Below, piece after piece: positions 36,046 through 48,231 of a stretch of 64,000 nucleotides of DNA. Every line of letters begins with the position of its first letter. The stretch's first letter is position 1. A program made the translations under genes and the position numbers. Source of the DNA: Eumeta japonica (Eukaryota > Arthropoda > Insecta > Lepidoptera > Psychidae); assembly GCA_005406025.1 (NCBI GenBank), contig BGZK01002028.1, forward strand, positions 1 to 64,000. Direction: 5' to 3'. Under the pieces are notes generated by a model, which ran no database searches, was not told the origin of the DNA, and was given only the letters and a program-made list of their open reading frames with translations.

Positions 36046-36620
36046 CATCAATGTGGGAGTGTCTCAAGACTCCAAAAAAATGTGTCCAATTTGCGCTCTT
36101 CGCGGACGACACGATACTCTACTTAAGTAGTTACAGTGCTAAGACAAGTAAGGCGCCTCCTGCGAGCCGTTGTCGAGATGAAGCAACGGCCCTAACACTG
36201 GAGGATCGAAATAAATCCAAAAAAAGTAGTAACATTATATTTTATTTATAGAAAAAATAACAGGAACCAAGTAGTACCGGAAAATATCACCGCCTTCCCC
36301 ATATTAAATGCCCCCCATTCCGTGGCAATACAACTACAAATATTTAGACATCGCACTAGATAAGTATCTCTATTTCGGGAATCAAATCCAACATGTTAAA
36401 TAGATATAAAAAGCAAAATGTTGCTATGCAACAAGCGTACCATTTATACGATGTGCAAGTGGCCGGTGATGACGTACGCGTGTCCAGCTTTTGCTCACAC
36501 TGCACTATACGACCTACCAGACGTTCAGACCTAATTTAGAAGGGACCTAGAACACCCCACTTATCCAAGTACATGAAGAAGCATCAGAGTGGTTCTTCGG
36601 CATAGCAATCAACCACCCAA
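36046..36620 (+). pseudogene. Jockey-like non-LTR retrotransposon RT remnant
   Basis: Reads Phe-Ala-Leu-Phe-Ala-Asp-Asp-Thr-Ile-Leu-Tyr, the catalytic FADD block of jockey-clade RTs. Broken-frame matches follow to Trp-Arg-Ile-Glu-Ile-Asn-Pro-Lys-Lys-Ser and, near 36450-36500, Pro-Val-Met-Thr-Tyr-Ala-x-Pro. Only the C-terminal half of RT survives, with stops and frameshifts. Confidence 0.7.
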
Positions 36621-36710
36621 GTGCACTGATTTCTACTGCTTTACGAGAGATACCTCGTAACGATAGCAATTACGCGGCTGAACTATGTATTTATATTGTT
36701 TGTTCTCGAT

Positions 36711-36758
36711 TTGACATATTCGCAATAGAAATTGAGATTTCTATTGCGAATATGTCAA
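36711..36758. repeat. Perfect 22-bp inverted repeat with 4-nt loop
   Basis: The arm TTGACATATTCGCAATAGAAAT at 36711-36732 is exactly reversed at 36737-36758 around TGAG (shown here only to locate it; 22 bases, key core CGCAATAG). Confidence 0.9.
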
Positions 36759-37205
36759 AAGTAAACAATTTTATTGAAAATTTTAATCTGTACATTTTTA
36801 TGTCATAACTTTTTTTATATATTTTTATGTTTTTCAGTATATTTCACTAATTTATTTTTGGGATAGTGTTTAATTGTTTTCTATCCCCTAAACAGAATTC
36901 AACATTTTGAAACGATAAATGATTTCAATGTTTGCCAAAACGAACTTACATTAAGAAATGCAGGCTTGTGTTTTGAATGGTAATTTGAATCTTCATTTTT
37001 ACTTAACTATAACAATGCAGACAAGAAAACATCCCCTTCGACTTATAATGACATGCATTTACTAACGCGATATACATTTTTGATAATTTTAAACTTTTAT
37101 ATTATTCGAGAATGTAACCTAGAACGCTCATTAACGATAAATAGGTATGGTGTCAAGATGATAGGTTTAGATCCATTTAAAGCTATAAACATCTATTATA
37201 ATATT

Positions 37206-37420
37206 AATCTGTTATATCGTTCAACACCGCCATCGCTTTAAATTGAATGAAAATTTGTTTCATTAAGGCTAAACACAAAAACTCAAAGTGAGTTATGAGT
37301 GTCGTTTGTTAATAATTCAGTATGACATGATCGACAACACGCACATTGGAGGTTACCACTTACGCTAATAATTTTTTTCTCGGGTCAAATAGAACAGTTA
37401 ATCCACCGCAGTGGAATAAT
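37206..37420 (+). promoter_or_regulatory. Conserved upstream block of Gr-5 (shared with Gr-3)
   Basis: Aligns with 16383-16610. The phrase 'ggttaccactta' sits at about the same distance from the ATG in both genes. Confidence 0.5.
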
Positions 37421-37492
37421 GATGAACGTTTATAAAAGTTTATAAAGAATAAGTTTTTATAATAAAATAATCCAGCCACACGTTCTTGAACA

Positions 37493-38211
37493 ATGCTTTT
37501 AGCTAATCGATTGGACAAAACTTCCAATTTTTTCATTTTCTCTAAAAAACCATTCAAGAAAAATGGAAATATTGATTTTTTTGGTGTCTTTGACATATTT
37601 TTTTAAAATTGGATTCATGGTGTTCATAATTTTTATGCCAATCGTGGGTATCACGTACATAATGAACAGGAGTATAATAGCATCTGTTTTTTTCGCTTGG
37701 TTCGTTCATATCGTACAAAGCATTCAAATTACTACTATAATTATATCACTACATGTTAAAAAACATAAATATGAAGTTGTATTAAACAAACTAAATGAGA
37801 TCAATGCAGATTTCCAATGTGATAAAAGTCCGTATAATGTAAGGATTTACGAGGTTTGTTTCGTAATTTGGCTTGTTTTAATGATCCTGCTCTTTATCAT
37901 GTCCAGTGCGATCAACATCCACTACCGAGTCGACGTCACCGGGCTGTTCCACGGACTGTGGTGGTGCACGAGTGCATCTGTCACACATTTTTTACATGAT
38001 CAGAGTTTCAGCGATGTCGTACAGCATATCTCAGGTGATGACGAAACTGACGTTGACTGTTCAAAAAATGTTTCTTCGAAGCGAAGATGAACATATATTG
38101 TTGGAAGAAAATGACAAAGAACTCTTATACGAGACTTTAAAGCGTATAAGAGACGCTTACGACGACTTATGTAATTGCTGCTCTACACTCAATGGCAATT
38201 TTGGGTTTTCG
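37493..38211 (+). CDS. Gr: Gr-5 exon 1 (frameshifted twice)
   Basis: Starts Met-Leu-Leu-Ala-Asn-Arg-Leu, as in Gr-3, and ends Asn-Phe-Gly-Phe-Ser before GTGAGT. The three reading segments are 37493 to ~37580, ~37563 to 37990 and ~37990 to 38211. A simple frame search beginning at the internal ATG at 37563 would miss the true N-terminus. Confidence 0.8.
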
Positions 38212-41200
38212 GTGAGTTAAAAAACGTATACTATCCATTAGTCAATCATCCCTTTAATTAACTTTTTCACGTCAAAAATTTCGAGTTCCATCATTAGAAC
38301 TTATCATGAAGTTTTGTATTGGCCTAGAGAGGAAATGAATGTCAATATACCTAAGGACTGAGGCATCTCATTTGTGAGAAAATTGAAACTTTATAAACTA
38401 AATAATTACAAGTTACAGCACTGTGGCTTACAGCTCTGAGTGTCGGGAAAAAAAATCAAATAATGATTAATTCATCTGTCCTACTGCAAAAATAAAACTT
38501 GGATTAGCTGCATCATAATTTTATCAACATGTATTCCATGCATTTGTGGTATATCTGTGTCTATGACTGTACTAGTCCCAAGAATTACTAAATTTGAATG
38601 AAATATGTATGTACGAACTAAATCGAAGAGAAGCCTTTTACTAACTCCCTATTGTGAATGCGCTAATCTTTTAGAAGCACAACATATTCAGAAAAGAATT
38701 ATGTAGAATAAAGTAAGATCAAAAACGTCCACATGGCAGTAACATATATTTATTAAATACATCTACTGACACCAGAAATAGAATAATTGACATTTTTATT
38801 TATATCGATTACATTAAACTTTAAATTACGTAACGAAAACGACTTAAGAAATGCTATGCTCAACTAAACAAATTACTTAATATGCACTTTTATGCATAAA
38901 ATAATAATTTATTTGTGTACTAATGTACACATTTCATAGACCTGTGACGGATTTACATTAAAAATTGCAAACTTAATTTTTTCATTTGTAAAACGTTTTA
39001 ATAACCAGTTTTGTAATAAATTAAATACTAATTCTATAGAAACTATAAATAATGTTTTGTGAGGCCATAATATATGCAGTGATCTCAACAGAGCCATCTA
39101 CACAAATATGTATGATTCATTAGGTAAATACCGGTGTGCTGTCATTTCCTAACCTGTAGTACGTACTCAAAAAAACTATTGAAAGAAGAACCTTTGAACC
39201 TTTTCATTAAAAACTCATCGACAGAGAAACGATAAATATGAAAATTATACTAATGATAATAATTTTTATTTACAAATTATCATATTTGGATTCTATACTT
39301 TATAACTAATTAGGAAATCCGAGAAAAAACTGCTCTTCTCATTGTTATTTTATACTTTTAAGTTTTCACATCTGTTGGTAGTCTCCAATGACTGTCTATT
39401 AGTTTTTTTTTACAAATTCCTATATAGTCAGCTAAATATGTTTTGTACAATTTCAGGTATTAATCATATTATCAGCAGCATTTCTGTACAATTTGGCAGT
39501 CGTCTACATGATATCGCGTTATTTAATATTTTCTGTAAGTAAGAGATTTATTTTCAAATTACTAATAAAAGAATAAATATATTTATATTCTACAATACTA
39601 ATTATTTTGTAGATTGAATCGTTTCAAAGCTTTGCTGTTGTATAACACTTTGCAATAAATTAATTTTATGCTCTCAATTGTAGTTATATATGCATTTACG
39701 TAATTTCCATCATATCTGAGGGTATTTTGAAGATTTTTATGAGAGCACTATCATTGCAGCAAATCATCTATGGACTTATGAATGTATTGCTACTAGGGAT
39801 TACGTTCTACGCTATAACAATGATGGCCATATGTTTCGAGTCCGTACAGCGCGTCGGGCGCGGTCTGTGCCGCTCCCTGGCGCTGTTAAACAGCGAGCTA
39901 CAAAGAGGTAATTTAGTATTTAAATGCAATCTCGAAACAAAGGTCTTCTATATACTTCGTTACTTATCTTGGTTCTGACGAGATTTGAGACAGGTAGTTA
40001 TATCAATATCTGTGCCCAGATAAAGACGGAGAATTTTAAGCATTTAGATGGAACGATTGGGAGACCTAGATTTGCAACCCCTCTATAGCTCGTATTTCAT
40101 CAGCGGAATGAAAACCCGTGTTAGTAGTCGCGCGTAGTAGTAGATGTAACGGTACGTTTGCCGCAGAGAGAACGGAAGCAAGAAGAAATTTTAATTTTAC
40201 TGTGTTTACTGGTATCGTTTTTTCCTCGGACAATAATGTTCGCTGATGACTCAGCTATGTGCTTAAAAATAGATTCACGTGGGCACATTTTCTGTGAAGA
40301 GTCTTCATAAAATAACAATTGAGGTTTCCAATGAATCGAACACAGCAAGAAACAGGTCTCTTAATCGAGACCAAATTATACTAACAAAACAGCTGCTTTG
40401 AGCCAGCCATGTAGCTGGCTAATGACTCAGCAGTGTGGTTAAAGATCAATTCACGTAGAAGAATTTTGGTTACGCAGTCTGCATAAAACAGCAGCAGGGG
40501 TTATTTCACCGTATCAGATGGAACAAGAAAAAGTTTTCTTAATCGAGACCAAGTTACATCTGCAAAACTATTTTTAAAAAGCTATGTAGCCGTTGTTCCC
40601 CTAAGCGCTTTATTCAAATGACTTATTTGATTAATTGAAGCGATTACAAATTAATGTTAGATAATTGCTTTTCTTGTATGCAAAAATCTACAGCATTGTA
40701 CTCGAATTGAGCTCGAACATCACTATCTAAAGAATCAGAATCGAATTCGGGAAGAGCTGAATCGCTTTCCTTACGACCCTTAATCACACAAATCAGTTCC
40801 ATCATTTAGTGTTGTTGTGACTCAAATTAAATCTTCTATCAATTTATGTCACTATTTAGAGAAGTATTTGCATTCTGACTTTTAGAGATTTTCTCGGTTG
40901 CTACTGGGCACCCCGTTTCTGAGAGCGGATCGTTGATTAATTGACACGATGTTCCTTAAGACTCGTCCGTAATAACTTTAAAGGAGTTGTCCACTTTAGA
41001 TATATTCATGGTAGCCGGTAAGAATTAATATCAACACAAAGTGGTTATATAACTCCTTTAAAGAATTCATCAAAAACAGTAATCGAAACACTACACGCTT
41101 ACAATACACAAAACCGATTTAATTAACAATGGGTTTGCACGAATATGCTGCGACCCTGATCTGTTGCCAAACATACGAGTGACGTCAATCAGCCGGTGCC

Positions 41201-43440
41201 AGGAAAATCCACTACCCCATTTACTACTACCACATACACTACACCCGCTCTTAAATTGAATTCTTTATTGTAGTGCGCATTCAAATGAATCTGGAATGAA
41301 TGAGAAAAAACTTTTATGAATAATCAAAAATTAATTTATTCTTTCTCAAAATATTCTCCCTGAACGTAAATGCACTCTTTACTATGAAGAAACCGATTTT
41401 CAAAACATTTATACCACTCTTCCCTGGTGACCTCAGAAACATGTTTTACATACTTTTCGACAGCCTCTTTTGATAATGAAAATTGTTGACCGTGTAATTG
41501 ATTCTTAATTTTTGCGAACAAAAAAGCTCCAAATTGCCAGGTCAGCACTGTATACAGGATTTCTCATTATTTCTACGTTTTTTCTCCTTCTAAAATTTAT
41601 TTGTCGGTTTGGCCGTGTCAGAATTGGCATTGCCGTCTTGCATATGATACGAAGTTTACGGTTGTTTTTATAGAGTTCGTCAATAACTTACAGCAAACAA
41701 ATGGTCATGTACCAATCACTGTTCACGGTACGACAATTCTTATTTAGTTTTAGTTAAAAAAAAATTCATGATTGCTTTCGGCATATCTCGATAGACCCAT
41801 ACAGTAGATTGCTGCTTTGTTGGGAGCGGTAGCAGTAAATCCATGTTTCAATCCCGATTTATATATCCCATACCAAATTTGACGCCCCTTCTTTGAACTT
41901 GATAAGCGTACCTCTTTTGAGTCTCAATCAGATTGTGTAGCATCCACCGCTAGCACAGCTTTTTCATACGTAAATGTTTGTGTAGGATTGATTGTATTTG
42001 ACTCATATCTATGCCCAAGGATGTCTGAATCTCATGGTAGGTCACATCTCTTTCGATTAAATAGTGCACAGCATCGATGTTTTTGTTGTTCACAGCGGTG
42101 GACAGGCGACCATCACGGAATTCGTCACTGAGTTTGACACGACCGCGCTTGAATTCTGCAAACTAGTTACAAGTAGTCATCTTTCATGGTGCTTCATCAG
42201 CAAAATCAGTTTGAAACCAAAGGAGGCTCTATTAAGCTGTAAAATAACACCTAAAATTGTAGAAAATCATAATACAAAAATTTTCCCGACTTAAACCTAT
42301 GGATTTAGTGATGAAGACACGCAATGATGTAAATAAAATCAACCGTTAGATGAAGCAAATTGTATTCTACAGCAAAAGACTCCCATTTTCAAATGTAATA
42401 ATTGCTTTTTAAATAATTACTATATTACTTTATTTACCTATTAGATAGTAATCGATTTGTTAATGGAATAAAAGTAATCACAAATACATTATTCACAACC
42501 TATATAAACTAAGTTTCTTGTGCAAAAAGACAATCAGAAACAAATGGGCTCTGTATCGCCATATCATAAAAGATCAGCGAAACGGTTGACTCTGCAGGAT
42601 TCATACTACTTTCTAACACAGAGTTTTAAAAATAAAGAAGCAATAAATTATTCAGCTCATCGTGCTCAAAATTTTGACTCTATTGGTTTTTTAAGCTCTC
42701 CGAGCTGAAATGACAATGACAACATGAGCCGATATTGATAACTTTAGTAACGATCGGCATTGTTTTTAAGGAGAACGACTATATAGATTTTAGAATTTAT
42801 TGGTAGCAATTTACAAAATATTGTACAAAAAAAACACTTTTTAAAAGATATTTCTCCAACGATATCTTTTCAACAAATCAACCGATTTTTATGTAGTTTA
42901 CGGCAATCGATGCACTTTTTTGGGGGAAAATAGTTGATTAGATTTACATACACATATACACACGCAAACGCACACAGACATTACTCAGTAAATGATTGAA
43001 ATAAATACCTGTGAACCAAAAACATCAAAATCTGGTGAAAACTCTATTTCAAAAATTGTCGAAAACTTCCCTTTTTTGTAAAAAAAATTCAATTTTCGTA
43101 GCGCAAAGTCCAAAAGAAATGATAACTTTGTTCATAGTTTCTCCTTCTTGTTACAGTCTTCGTAGGCTAATAATCAGAGTCACAAATCTTTTTTCAGTTA
43201 TGTTAAGTGTTTTTCTTACATTACTGTACATAAAATATATAATGAAAGTTGTACGTAATTTTGTCAGGTGATACATCATTGCGAGTGTTAGCGCGAGATG
43301 TTCTGCACGCTGTGCGCGCCCGCCAACCGCGGCCGAGCGCGTGCGGCCTGTTCGAGCTGCGCATAAACCTCCTCACCGGATTGCTCTCGCTCACCGCCAC
43401 GTATTCTATTGTTTTGTTGCAGTTCACGCATTTCCTATGA
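37493..43440 (+). CDS. Gr: Gr-5: gustatory receptor, four exons, two single-base frameshifts
   Basis: Paralogue of Gr-3 with identical exon structure: 37493-38211, 39457-39534, 39760-39907 and 43268-43440. Exon 1 has two frame changes relative to Gr-3, each +1 and each in a T-run: seven Ts at 37576-37582 and six Ts at 37988-37993 (Gr-3 has five in the second). Apart from these the protein is open, about 371 residues with seven hydrophobic segments and ThrTyrSerIleValLeuLeuGlnPhe at the end. Splice sites are all canonical. Either the runs are miscounted and the gene is intact, or it is a very young pseudogene. Introns carry a mariner remnant and a CA repeat. Confidence 0.8.
39457..39534 (+). 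CDS. Gr: Gr-5 exon 2
   Basis: 26 codons between TTTCAG and GTAAGT; TM5 reads Val-Leu-Ile-Ile-Leu-Ser-Ala-Ala-Phe-Leu-Tyr-Asn-Leu. Confidence 0.85.
39760..39907 (+). CDS. Gr: Gr-5 exon 3
   Basis: 148 nt between TTGCAG and GTAATT. Uninterrupted counterpart of the split Gr-3 exon, reading IleThrMetMetAlaIleCysPheGlu then Val-Gln-Arg-Val-Gly-Arg-Gly-Leu. Ends phase 1. Confidence 0.85.
40241..40567. repeat. Two-unit imperfect tandem repeat (~178 bp)
   Basis: 'atgactcagc', 'attcacgtagaa/gggca' and 'ttaatcgagaccaa' occur in order in both units, at about 40245/40423, 40271/40449 and 40363/40540. Non-coding. Confidence 0.7.
41335..42200 (-). pseudogene. Mariner-like transposase pseudogene
   Basis: The minus strand shows, in order, an Ile-Leu-His-Lys-His-Leu-Arg-Met-Lys-Lys segment followed by Cys-Ala-Arg-Trp (near 41945-41995), a Met-x-x-Pro-x-Tyr-Ser-x-Asp-Leu-Ala block (near 41530-41560) and a C-terminal Cys-Ile-Tyr-Val-Gln-Gly-Glu-Tyr-Phe-Glu-Lys (41341-41375). 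These are hallmarks of mariner-family transposases. The middle catalytic block is degenerate, with stops and frameshifts. Inverted terminal repeats were not located. It lies antisense within Gr-5 intron 3. Confidence 0.75.
42846..43090 (+). repeat. Dispersed repeat with CA tract (copy 2)
   Basis: Same family as 30396-30740. A third, inverted piece ('gttttcaccagattttgacg') lies near 31911. Confidence 0.65.
43268..43440 (+). CDS. Gr: Gr-5 exon 4 (C-terminus)
   Basis: 173 nt after TTTTGTCAG, identical in length to Gr-3 exon 4 and differing by few residues. Ends with the Gr signature, Thr-His-Phe-Leu and TGA. Confidence 0.9.
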
Positions 43441-44040
43441 ATAAAGATATACAAATTACCAGATTGACATGGTTTTCACGATTGTTCCTATTGTAAAAAA
43501 TGTTCCACATTTTAAGTTATTTACATTTATCAATAGAAGATGTTGATAAATCTTATAAATTTGATGTACAAAAACCTTGATTATGAAAAAAATGTATAAT
43601 ATAGAAATTAAATAATTTGTGAATATTATTTTCTATTTTATCATAATATAAATACTAATCATGAACTTAGAATGTTAATATAGCCTTGTATCCTATATTT
43701 ATCCAAATAAACTTAGAAAAATAAATTAACTAAAAGTAAAATTAAATGTAAAAAAAAATTGTGAATCCACAGATTTATAAAAAAAGACGATTTGTCACTT
43801 ACTATTTCTGCGGCGAAAAAGAGCCCAAAGTGTATATGATGTCTCTGTCTCACATTTTACGATACCATTTTGCAAAGCCAAGAAAAAAAAAGGGTAGAAA
43901 CATTATTTATCATCTTACATTTCAACCAAAATGTCATAAGTTTCATTTTTAAATAAAAAGAGAACAAGTAACGATCATTTTGTTATTGGAAGACAATAAG
44001 TCATTTTTTTTTTTTAATAAAACACGTGCTGTTCTAAAAC
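43441..44040. other. 3' flank of Gr-5 and intergenic DNA
   Basis: The first 180 bp resemble the Gr-3 3' flank. The 63-codon frame at 43761-43952 is not recognised. Confidence 0.4.
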
Positions 44041-47000
44041 ATCACATTAGTGGAGTAGTTTAATATTATTTTAAATATTTATTATTGTTTTTAGCTTGAA
44101 TATATGAAAAGAATCATAGTACATTTTTCTTCATGATAAAGCTTAATGTAGTAATCACCTAAGATAAAAATTAATATGAACCTTTAATTCATAATGTTAA
44201 TGAAAATATAAATGAAAGAACGTGAAAATTTCTAAAGTTTATAGAGTAAATGAATGGATTGTCACAGTGATGGACAACGTTTTGTACGTTTCTGAACTGA
44301 AAACAAACTTGTTTTCGGTCAATAAAACTACAAATAGAGGATATGTCATGATGACAAATGACAGTTCTAGCACATTTTTTTTAAGTCGAACAAAGTTTGT
44401 GCGGTAGCTAAAAGAATTGGAAGTTCGTGTTATTTAGATTTACGCTGTAACAGTAATTGTGAGATTGCGAGTACTGCAAAATTAGTGCTGAACGTCCATA
44501 ATGAGTGGTACAAAAGATTGGCGCATCAGAACTTTAGATAATTTAAAGATATCCTACGGAAAAACAACGTTGAGGTAAACAAACATCCAAGCCAGTGTGT
44601 GAGAGCTGTTTGGTCGAAAAAATACATAGATTGCCATTCAATAGAAGTGAATACAAGAGTACTAAGACATTTGAGCTAATTCACATTGATACCTGCGGTC
44701 CCATGGAAGAACCGTCAGTTGGAGGGTCTAGGTACTTTATTCTGCTGAAAGATGATTATTCGAACTTCGAATCTTTCAGCAGAAAGTGTGAAATTTGTAA
44801 AAACGAAAGATAAGATCAAACATATAATTGAGGACTTTATAAATAAGGCTGAGAATATTACTGGAAATAAAGTGAAGACAGTCAGAAGTGATAATGGTCT
44901 GGAATTTGAGAACAGAGATGTGAAAGAAATTTTCACAAGTCGTGGAATAACACACCAAACTACAGTACCATACACCCCCGAACAAAATGGGAAGGTTGAA
45001 AGAGAAAATAGAACTCTGGTGGTAGTGGCAAGGACTATGATTCATGAGAGAAATTTACCAAAGAAGCTATGGGCTGAAGCTATAAGCAGAGCAGTGTTCG
45101 TGTTGAACAGAACTGGCAAGAGCCGAGAAGATGGAATATCTCCATTTGAGGTATGGACTGGGAAAACATATGATATCCATAGGTTAAGAGCCTTTGGTAC
45201 AGAAGTATATGTACACATTCCAAAGGAAAGAAGGAGGAAGTGGGACAAGAAAGAAAAGAAGTGCTTGATGGTCGGGTATGAGGAGGATGTGAAGGGATAC
45301 CGTATTTACTACGCTCAGAAGAACACAGTGGAGATAAAATGGGACATTGTTTTCTTACAAGAAGAGGAGAAAGAAAAACCTCAAGCGAAGGGAGGTGAAG
45401 GTCAAACCGTAGTGTCATTAAACCTTGAAGAGGAGACAGTGCAAGAGAGTAGTCCCGAAACTGGTATTGATGAGATAGTTATCCCTGAACTCAAAGAGAC
45501 AACCCATGCAAGCAGTATCTTAGAAAATAACTCTGAAAGTGACAGTGACTACTTGCCATGTAGTGAAGAAGAACACCTGATAGAAGGAAGTAGTCCGCCC
45601 AGAGAGGAAAGAACTAAGCGTGTGCGTAAATAAACATCCTTCTACAAGTGCAATAATGTGCAGCTGGACAAAAGTGAGTGTGAGCCCGTTACATATGGTG
45701 ATGCCATGAGTAGAAGTGATGCTGGTGAGTGGAGTGCAGCTATTGCTACGGAACTTCTAACTCTGAAAGACAATAACACATGGAACTTTTGTAATATACC
45801 AGTACATGCTAAGACTTTGAGTAGCAAATGGGTTTTTAAGATTAAAAATGTAAATAATGTAAAACAGTATAAAGTTAGGCTTGTGGCTAGGGGGTTCGAG
45901 CAACAGGATATATTTAAGTTAAATTATATTTATGCTCCAGTTGACAAGCTAGCAACCTTTAGATTATTTGTAGTAATTGCAACTAAATATAATTTACCAA
46001 TATACCAATTGGATGTCACAGGGGCTTTCTCGTACGGTGATTTTAAAGAGAATGTTTATATAAGTTTACCAGAAGGGGCTTATTTAGGAGATAATAACAT
46101 ATAAAAGTTAAATAAATCATGATACGGATTGAAAAGTTCACCTAAATCTTGGAAAATAAAATTTAATTCTGTAATAACTCGAAAAGGCTTTATAAGGTCA
46201 AAATGTGATTCATGCTTGTATAAAAAGTATAGTGGTACAGATAAAATGTTTATATTAATATATGTCGACGATTTGTTAATTTTTGGAACAAATAAAAATG
46301 AGGTCACAAAGCTGAAAATAACATTAAATAAAAAAATTAGGATGAAAGATTTAGGACTAATTTCAGACTTTTTAGGAATAAATGTGAAACAAAATTTAGA
46401 AAATGGCACAACCTTATTACCTCAAAGAAATTACTTAGAAAATGTACTTAAAGGGTTTGATATGGAAAATTGCAAACATATATTAACACCCCTGGACATA
46501 AACTTTAATACTGAAACATTTGATTCTGATACTAATTGCTGCAAGGACAGTGAAGCAATCTGTAGGTAAATTATTGGCTGCCTTATGTATGCTGTCTCAG
46601 GCACTAAGCCTGACCTGTGCTTCGCAGTATCTTTATTAAGTAGATATCAGAAATGTGCTAATAGTGTGTTGCTAAGTGCACTTAAGAGAGTATTGCGTTA
46701 TGCGAACCATACTTTAGGTTATAAAATTGTTTATAAGTGTAATGACACTATGTTGCAAGGCTACTGTGATGCAGATTGGGAAGGTGATCAGAGGGACCGA
46801 AAGTCCACATCTGGCTATTTGTTTAGTTTTGCAAATTGTTTGATTGTGTGGTGTTCGAAAAAGCAATCCTTTGTAAGTTTGTCTTCTACTGAGGCCGAAT
46901 ATGTTTCAATAAGTATGGCAGCAAGTGAAGCGTGCTGGCTTGTTAATTTGTTACTTGATTTTGATTTCCAAAATGTTAGCCCAGTTAAGTTGTATTGTGA

Positions 47001-47532
47001 TAATCAGTCAGCTATTTTAAATGCAAGTACAGAATCAGTTAAACGTCTTAAACATGTTGGTATTAGATACCATTTCATTAAAGATTTAATTAAAAATAAT
47101 AAAATTGATATTCAATACATAAGTATTTCGGAACAGTTGGCAGACATGTTAACGAAGTCATTAAGTAAGGACTTGTTAATTAAGTTTCTAACACAGTGCA
47201 ATGTAAAATTATAAACTAAGAGGAAGGAGTAAGTAGTTTTGCTAGTAATGTATTCACCTGTGTGATATCTTGTAGAATTCGTTTGTTAAATTTATATAAA
47301 CATTGAGAAGGGCTGTTATTAATATGGCAATGTTTAGATATATTTGGGTTGGTTGTACTGAAAGAAATGTGTCTTTTAAAATTATATCAATGTTGGTATG
47401 ACACCTTTTACTCATTCACTTTACTAATCATTTGTTAATTGTCGGTAGTTGTAACTCAGATAAGAATATATTAAATAATAAAACCAGAGTTAAATAGAAA
47501 GATCTGTACTCCTTTTTTTTCAAAACATCACA
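44040..47532 (+). mobile_element. Ty1/copia retrotransposon, 5'-deleted
   Basis: Pol is present from the gag-pre-integrase region to RNase H, but gag and protease are missing: only about 180 bp separate the first pol homology from the presumed left boundary. A purine tract 'aagaggaaggag' at 47218 follows the pol stop. The next 300 bp are LTR-like, with an AATAAA region and a 'aaaacatcaca' end at 47522-47532. The same 'aaaacatcaca' occurs at 44036-44046 and may mark the end of a truncated 5' LTR. Exact boundaries are uncertain. Confidence 0.75.
44222..47214 (+). pseudogene. pol: Copia Pol: integrase, RT, RNase H (broken frames)
   Basis: Copia-order domains. A pre-integrase piece carries Val-Leu-Tyr-Val-x-Glu-Leu-Lys-Thr-Asn-Leu-Phe-Ser-Val (44280-44330). 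The integrase has His-Ile-Asp-Thr-Cys-Gly-Pro near 44680, Ser-Asp-Asn-Gly near 44890 and Pro-Glu-Gln-Asn-Gly-Lys-Val-Glu-Arg near 44980. RT runs from about 45658 with Gln-Leu-Asp-Val-Thr-Gly-Ala-Phe near 46010 and catalytic Tyr-Val-Asp-Asp at 46261-46272. RNase H has Cys-Asp-Ala-Asp-Trp near 46765, Ser-Thr-Glu-Ala-Glu-Tyr near 46890 and TAA at 47212. Frame changes near 44760 and stops near 45631, 46102 and 46567 divide it into six open pieces. Individual domains are well preserved, so decay is moderate. Confidence 0.85.
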
Positions 47533-48179
47533 CCTGTTACGGTTCAAAACATATAGCTTATTAAAGGTATTACAAATTTCAATTCAAAAATCTTCATATA
47601 TCGTAGGTTGTACATAATCTCGATAACGTCATTATAAGAATGTTACAGACAGCGCTTGCTGTTTGTTTAAAGTTATCTCATAAATGTATAACAATGAGTT
47701 ATCCAAATAAACAAGCCATCTCGCTTGCTCCGCGCCTGCCTTTGCCTCAGTCGATGCTTTACAACTTATTATTGAATGGACTTATTTTGAAATGGAATTG
47801 TTTGTGTCAGACGTGACTCGTTCACAAGTAGTTTATTCCGGGTATTAGATTCCGATTCCGGTGTGATACAACAAGGCGGACGCGTAGTTCAGAACTCTCA
47901 CATTTATTTTAAAAACAGTGGAAAATAACGATCTCTGCTTACAACTGTGTCGTTCAGTGAAGTTATCAGCGTATAAGTGAATGGTGTAACGTTAGAGTGC
48001 CACTAAAACTCCATGAAAAAGTGTCAAAACTCTATTAAATATCTAGTCATCAATATTGAAGGTTACATGTTAAAACACATTATTCATCAAAGTCATAGAT
48101 AACAAACACCGGTCACAATACTACCAACTGAAGGAAACTAGTGTTGCACGTTTAGAAAAGTTACGTTTCGTTTCACGGC
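47533..48179. other. Spacer, possibly including 5' UTR of the next LINE
   Basis: No coding sequence. The GC-richer part from about 47830 may be the LINE 5' untranslated region and internal promoter. Confidence 0.4.
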
Positions 48180-48231
48180 AGAATGACTACCGAACTGTCA
48201 CCCGAGATGTCATTGCTTTTGATAAAAAATG

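Larger units (their letters stand above)
39908..43267 (+). other. Gr-5 intron 3 with repeats
   Basis: A 3.4-kb intron with a two-unit tandem repeat (40241-40567), a mariner transposase remnant on the minus strand (41335-42200) and copy 2 of the CA-containing repeat (42846-43090). Confidence 0.7.
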
